Assembly (NCBI GenBank): GCA_030620115.1
Contig: JAUXFG010000013.1
Coordinates: forward strand, 1 to 39,793
Source: Candidatus Fermentibacterota bacterium
GTDB taxonomy: Bacteria > JAFGKV01
DNA: 39,793 bases
Direction of reading: 5' to 3'
Below, in pieces: positions 35,547-39,793 of the stretch. The position numbers and the translations under genes were made by a program. How positions within the stretch are numbered: position 1 is the first letter of the stretch; each line of letters begins with the position of its first letter. The notes beneath the pieces were generated by a model that searched no databases, was not told where the DNA came from, and worked only from the letters and a program-made list of their open reading frames with translations.

Positions 35547-37208
35547 ATGACAAAAAGCATCTGGTGGCGTCTGGCGGTTGTACTATTCGTCATACTTGGC
35601 GCGCTTTTCGTACTTATTCCGTCGTATAAGTTCTATCGCCTCTCCGAGGAAGAGCTGGAGCGAATGTCGCCAAGTGAGGTCTCTTCCTTGCGATCACGGT
35701 CGTTTCATCTCGGCCTCGATCTGCGGGGCGGAACTCATCTCGTGCTGGAGGTTGATGAGAGCAAGCTGACGGAGGATCAGCGAAAAGATGCGACGGATCG
35801 TGCCATGGAGAAGATCCGCAACAGGATCGATGAGTTTGGTGTGGCGGAACCGATCATCCAAAAGCAAGGCAGATCAAGAATCGTAGTACAACTTCCCGGT
35901 GTTGACGCTGAGCGTGCCAAAGAGCTGGTGAAGCGGACGGCATTTCTCGAGTTCCGGCTGGTGGAGGATCCTGTGGAGGTTCAGGCGAGCATTCAACGTA
36001 TGGATGAAGCCGCCAAGGCATTGGACCTGCGTGCCGGCGCCATCGAAAGCCTGACTGCCCCGGTGGAAGTGACCGAAGACGCGGAAGACAGCACGTTGGC
36101 AGGGCTTTTTGCGGCGCGCTCCGACGATAGTACGGCTGCCTTGGGATTGGGCCCGGAGAGCAAGACCGAAAATCCGCTTGCATCAAGGATCTACATACTC
36201 GACAGTGGCGTCTGTTCCGTGAGGCTTGACGAGGAGTTCGTGGTGAAGCGCTACCTATCGGAGGCAACCATCCAACGTGCCATGGGGCGCCAGGCCGACT
36301 TTGTATGGGGCGAACGATTTACCGCCCAGGATGGAACCGAGTTCAGACGCCTCTATCTCCTCAAGACGGATCCCAAAGTCTCTGGAGAGGCCCTGTCCAA
36401 TGCACAGATCGGCATTGACTACGATGACGGCAGCGCAGGTGTCGATTTCTTCCTGAACAGAAGGGGCGGAAAGCAGTTTGGGCGGATCACCCGCGATAAT
36501 GTGGGAAAGCTCCTTGCCATCGTTCTGGATAATGTGGTCCAATCAGCTCCGCGAATCAATTCCGAGATCAGGACACGGGGCCAGATTACTGGCTCGTTCA
36601 CCGAGGATGAGGCTCGCGATCTGGCGGTGGTTCTGCGTACAGGCGCCCTTCCTGCTCCCGTGACCATCAGTGAAGAACGAAGCGTTGGCCCGTCCTTGGG
36701 CCAGGATTCAATCAGGCGAGGCGTTCGGGCCGCACTCTTTGGCCTTGGCATCGTGATCCTGTTCATGATTTTCTACTATCGCGCCTGCGGGATTCTTTCG
36801 GATTTCGCCCTGATTCTCAATATTTTTCTCATTCTGGGGGGCCTCGCTCTGTTCCGGGCAACGCTTACACTTCCAGGAATTGCGGGGGTTATCCTGACCA
36901 TTGGTATGGCAGTGGACGCGAATGTCCTCATTTTTGAACGCATCCGTGAGGAGCTAAGAGCCGGAAAAACGGTGGGAGCCGCAATCTCCGGCGGCTATTC
37001 ACGCGCTTTTCTCACCATCCTTGATTCGAATATCACGACCCTTTTGACTGCGTTGATTCTTCTTCAATTCGGAACAGGAGCAATCAAAGGATTTGCCGTT
37101 ACGCTCTCAATGGGGATAGTATTCAGCATGTTCACGGCGCTTTTTGTCACGAGACTGATACTCGACATGATTACTGCGAGATTCACCCTGAAGAAACTTA
37201 GCATATAG
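35547..37208 (+). CDS. secD: Protein translocase subunit SecD
   Basis: FHLGLDLRGGTHLVLEVD, RNRIDEFGVAEPIIQKQGRSRIVVQLPGV, GVILTIGMAVDANVLIFERIREELRAGK. Alternative start at 35541. Confidence 0.97.
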   Translation: MTKSIWWRLAVVLFVILGALFVLIPSYKFYRLSEEELERMSPSEVSSLRSRSFHLGLDLRGGTHLVLEVDESKLTEDQRKDATDRAMEKIRNRIDEFGVAEPIIQKQGRSRIVVQLPGVDAERAKELVKRTAFLEFRLVEDPVEVQASIQRMDEAAKALDLRAGAIESLTAPVEVTEDAEDSTLAGLFAARSDDSTAALGLGPESKTENPLASRIYILDSGVCSVRLDEEFVVKRYLSEATIQRAMGRQADFVWGERFTAQDGTEFRRLYLLKTDPKVSGEALSNAQIGIDYDDGSAGVDFFLNRRGGKQFGRITRDNVGKLLAIVLDNVVQSAPRINSEIRTRGQITGSFTEDEARDLAVVLRTGALPAPVTISEERSVGPSLGQDSIRRGVRAALFGLGIVILFMIFYYRACGILSDFALILNIFLILGGLALFRATLTLPGIAGVILTIGMAVDANVLIFERIREELRAGKTVGAAISGGYSRAFLTILDSNITTLLTALILLQFGTGAIKGFAVTLSMGIVFSMFTALFVTRLILDMITARFTLKKLSI

Positions 37209-37221
37209 AGAGGCGGAATAC

Positions 37222-38145
37222 ATGCAGCTATTCGCTGAGCCGAACTTGAATCTTATAGGAAATCGCCGGATTGGCTATATTGTCTCCGGAGTACTGCTGG
37301 TGGGCACTATTATCCTTCTCTCTATCGGAGCTCTGAAGATGGGAGTTGATTTCACCGGTGGCCGCCTGGTGCACGTTCGATTCCATGAAGCATCCGTTAC
37401 CATTGGCGAAGTGCGCGCTCTCCTCGGTCGCGAAGGCTTCGAGGGGATTGAGGTACAGACCTACGGGAAAACCAATGAGCTGCTGATCCGCTTGCCGATT
37501 TCCCAAGCCGGACAAGAAGAGCAGGCAGTCACGGTCGAATCGGTCTTTCGGAATCATTACCCCGATCAGCACGAAGTGGTTCGAATCGACGATGTCGGCC
37601 CGAAGATCGGCAGGGAGCTGCAGCGGAATGCGGTGAAAGCGGTGCTCTGGGCACTGGTCTTGCTTCTCATATACATCTCATGGCGGTTCGAGCTTCGATT
37701 TGCCGTGGGCGCCGTCTTTGCGCTCACCCACGATGTACTGCTGACGCTTGGAGCATTCATGATTACAGGACGCGAGATGAGTCTGCCGGTGGTTGCCGCA
37801 CTACTCACCATAGTGGGATACAGTCTCAATGATACGATCGTTGTTTTCGACAGAGTCAGAGAGCAATTACGGCTCAAACGAAGGGAGATATTCGATGAAG
37901 TTATCAATATCAGCCTCAATAAGAGCCTTTCTCGTACCATTATTACTTCCATGACAACGTTGGTTGTCGTGCTTGCACTTTATCTCTTCGGTGGCAGAGT
38001 GATCAATGATTTCGCTTTCGCGCTGCTCATTGGAGTGATTGCGGGGACATATTCCTCCATCTTTGTGGCCAGTCCCGTGGTAGTCGAGTGGCAGAAGATC
38101 CGTGTCAAGCGGACGCAGGGACGGACCGCCAAGGGGCGGCAGTAG
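37222..38145 (+). CDS. secF: Protein translocase subunit SecF
   Basis: LKMGVDFTGGRLVHVRF, IVGYSLNDTIVVFDRVREQLR, LNKSLSRTIITSMTTLVVVLALYLFGG. Confidence 0.97.
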   Translation: MQLFAEPNLNLIGNRRIGYIVSGVLLVGTIILLSIGALKMGVDFTGGRLVHVRFHEASVTIGEVRALLGREGFEGIEVQTYGKTNELLIRLPISQAGQEEQAVTVESVFRNHYPDQHEVVRIDDVGPKIGRELQRNAVKAVLWALVLLLIYISWRFELRFAVGAVFALTHDVLLTLGAFMITGREMSLPVVAALLTIVGYSLNDTIVVFDRVREQLRLKRREIFDEVINISLNKSLSRTIITSMTTLVVVLALYLFGGRVINDFAFALLIGVIAGTYSSIFVASPVVVEWQKIRVKRTQGRTAKGRQ

Positions 38146-38162
38146 CAGGGAGATCTCCTTCC

Positions 38163-38579
38163 ATGAGAAGAACAATCTCAGCAGTGATTCTGGGACTGGT
38201 CCTGAATGTTTGGGCCGGGGGCATTTGCCCCGATGAGCCATGGGCAAGAGTACGATCCGTGCTCATCCAGGGCGATGCCCGGGGCATTGCGGATCTTGTT
38301 GGTGGAGGAAAAGTGTCCCTTAGATTGGACGGTATTCCCCAGGGGAGATACACCGCCGAGCAGGCCAGCAGGCTATTCCGGGAGTTTTTTAGGCAGACAG
38401 AGTCTCGGAAACTGAGACTTGATGCATGTGGAACAAGCGGGAATCGACTCTGGGCTGAGGCGCGTTATGAATACCGGTGGCGGAAGGGGGGTAGGGTTAG
38501 CGCGGAACGCATTTTGCTAGAACTATGTTATGAAGAGAGAGGGACACGATTATGCGGCATAAGAAGTGTCTCTCCATAG
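38163..38579 (+). CDS. Exported DUF4783-like (NTF2-like) protein
   Basis: Signal peptide MRRTISAVILGLVLNVWAGG; GKVSLRLDGIPQGRYTAEQASRLFREFFRQTESRKLRLDACGTSGNRLWAEARY. Confidence 0.55.
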   Translation: MRRTISAVILGLVLNVWAGGICPDEPWARVRSVLIQGDARGIADLVGGGKVSLRLDGIPQGRYTAEQASRLFREFFRQTESRKLRLDACGTSGNRLWAEARYEYRWRKGGRVSAERILLELCYEERGTRLCGIRSVSP

Positions 38580-38625
38580 CCCGGGGCGGGAAGACGGATA
38601 GTCTTGGTCCGGCAGGGGCGGCCGT

Positions 38626-39561
38626 TTGATCAGGTGGATGCAAATCGTGACACACAGGAAGACAAGGAGGTTCCAAGTGAGATATAGTGCTGCCAAGGCA
38701 TCTGTAGCCGTGGCGTGTATGTTTTTGCTTTCAGCAGTCTCTTTGGCCGAGAATGGGGAAGAGGCTTCGGGCCCTGATCCTAAGGCTGCTGAACATTACA
38801 ATGCAGGCGTCGCCAGTCTTGAAGAGCGAGACTACGAGAGCGCCGAACTCTCGTTCAAGGAGGCCTTGACCATCGATCCAAGCTATGCCGATGCTTCCTA
38901 TGGCCTTGGCCTAACCAACCTTGGCAAGGGCGACCAGGCGCAAGCGCTGGACTACTTCACGCAAGCAACCTCGGTTGATCCGGGGCATGCCAGGGCTCAT
39001 TTCAACAGAGGCAAGATCCTCTATGGGCAACGAAAGTATGCTTCCGCAAGCGACGCATACGCCCTGGCGGTGAAGGCCAAGGAAAATTATGCCGAGGCGC
39101 ATTATGGCCTTGGAATGGCCAAGAAGAAGGTCAAGCAGTATGCCGCCGCTCTGGCTGCTTTCGACAAGACCGTTGAGCTGGATCCCCAAATGGCTGCCGC
39201 CCATTACATGAAGGGCTCCACATTGAGGTCTATGCAGCGGTTCGATGACGCCGTGGCCGCCTACAGGGGCGCAATTACCGTCGATCCTCGGTATGCCATG
39301 GCGTACTACTGGCTCGGTGAGACTTACAAGGACCTTGGCAATCAGCAGGAAGCAATCGATGCTTTCGATAAAGCTGCCAAGTATGATTCCCGGAAGTTCG
39401 CCAAGGGCTATTGCAAGATCGGCGACATGTTGTATGAGCAGGGTGACATGGATGGCGCGTTGGCTCAGTACAAGAAGATGCCCCGACATGATCAGAAATG
39501 GTTCAAGTATGCGCAGGATCAGATAAAGTACATCGAGTCGAAACAGAAAAGCACCGGATAG
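38626..39561 (+). CDS. Exported tetratricopeptide-repeat protein
   Basis: Hydrophobic export signal (SVAVACMFLLSAVSLA); at least six TPR units (AEHYNAGVASLEERDYESAELSFKEALTIDPSYADA...). True start may be downstream. Confidence 0.88.
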   Translation: MIRWMQIVTHRKTRRFQVRYSAAKASVAVACMFLLSAVSLAENGEEASGPDPKAAEHYNAGVASLEERDYESAELSFKEALTIDPSYADASYGLGLTNLGKGDQAQALDYFTQATSVDPGHARAHFNRGKILYGQRKYASASDAYALAVKAKENYAEAHYGLGMAKKKVKQYAAALAAFDKTVELDPQMAAAHYMKGSTLRSMQRFDDAVAAYRGAITVDPRYAMAYYWLGETYKDLGNQQEAIDAFDKAAKYDSRKFAKGYCKIGDMLYEQGDMDGALAQYKKMPRHDQKWFKYAQDQIKYIESKQKSTG

Positions 39562-39622
39562 TACTCCGTCTCGGAAGTTTTGTCCTCTGTTTTGGCAATT
39601 CAAAATGAGAGGGTATTAGGAG

Positions 39623-39793
39623 ATGATGAGACATCTCCGGATTCTGCGATACGGGCGCGGGTGGGTGACATTGCCGGCTGCTGTGAAGGATGTAGAATTG
39701 CCGGAAACAGGTATAGAACCTCTGAAACACGATACTAGCGCGGACCTCTCTCCGGCTTTCGAGGCGAAACTGCCGAGATGGTTCTGGATGTCC
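39623..39793 (+). CDS. Possible 5' end of an ORF running out of the window; its last ~19 codons fall in a repeat copy
   Basis: ATG at 39623/39626 after AGGAG (very tight spacing); frame stays open to the window end (MMRHLRILRYGRGWVTLPAAVKDVELPETGIEPLKHDTSADLSPAFEAKLPRWFWMS). Confidence 0.3.
   Translation, partial: MMRHLRILRYGRGWVTLPAAVKDVELPETGIEPLKHDTSADLSPAFEAKLPRWFWMS
39736..39793 (-). repeat. Truncated antisense copy (D) of the TAGCCCGGACTTCTCACC element
   Basis: tagcgcggacctctctccggctttcgaggcgaaactgccgagatggttctggatg aligns to the reverse complement of the copy B right end (six mismatches over the first 55 nt by eye). Confidence 0.85.

Noticed and set aside
38626-39561. TPR array as a tandem DNA repeat of interest
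   Set aside because: Periodicity is the ordinary 34-residue TPR protein repeat, divergent at DNA level.

Overview
This 39.8 kb window looks like chromosomal DNA from a Gram-negative (diderm) bacterium. It is gene-dense and mostly plus-strand, with many ATGA/TTGA start-stop overlaps. From left to right it holds: the 3' end of alaS; a degenerate polyprenyl-synthetase-like ORF; rmlA-rmlD; a four-gene group-3b-like [NiFe] hydrogenase operon (beta-gamma-delta-alpha) plus a maturation protease; a leftward cluster (DUF4097-like, PAP2 phosphatase, MobB-like P-loop protein); tRNA-Lys(CTT); a DUF512 radical-SAM / DUF2142-like / triple-repeat exoprotein / larB operon; a Tol-Pal locus in the order pal-cpoB-tolQ-R-A-B; DUF58-BatA-MoxR; PAP2/AUR1-like, nadC, birA, coaX and pdxA; an FtsE/FtsX-like pair; holB, ricT, rsmA, pdxJ, secD and secF; a DUF4783-like protein; and a TPR protein. 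I saw no transposase, CRISPR array or rRNA. The least explained signal is in the intergenic regions: several dispersed, inverted-repeat-bounded elements, some containing short interchangeable palindromes (T-CC...GG-A type). One family has about 18-22 bp terminal repeats (TAGCCCGGACTTCTCACC) and four copies here, one cut by the window end. Secondary points are an RsmA with NLPY changed to CLPY, an FtsE-like ATPase with altered Q-, D- and H-loops, and a protease gene framed by a 30-bp imperfect inverted repeat. All homology calls come from motif recognition only; no database search was run.
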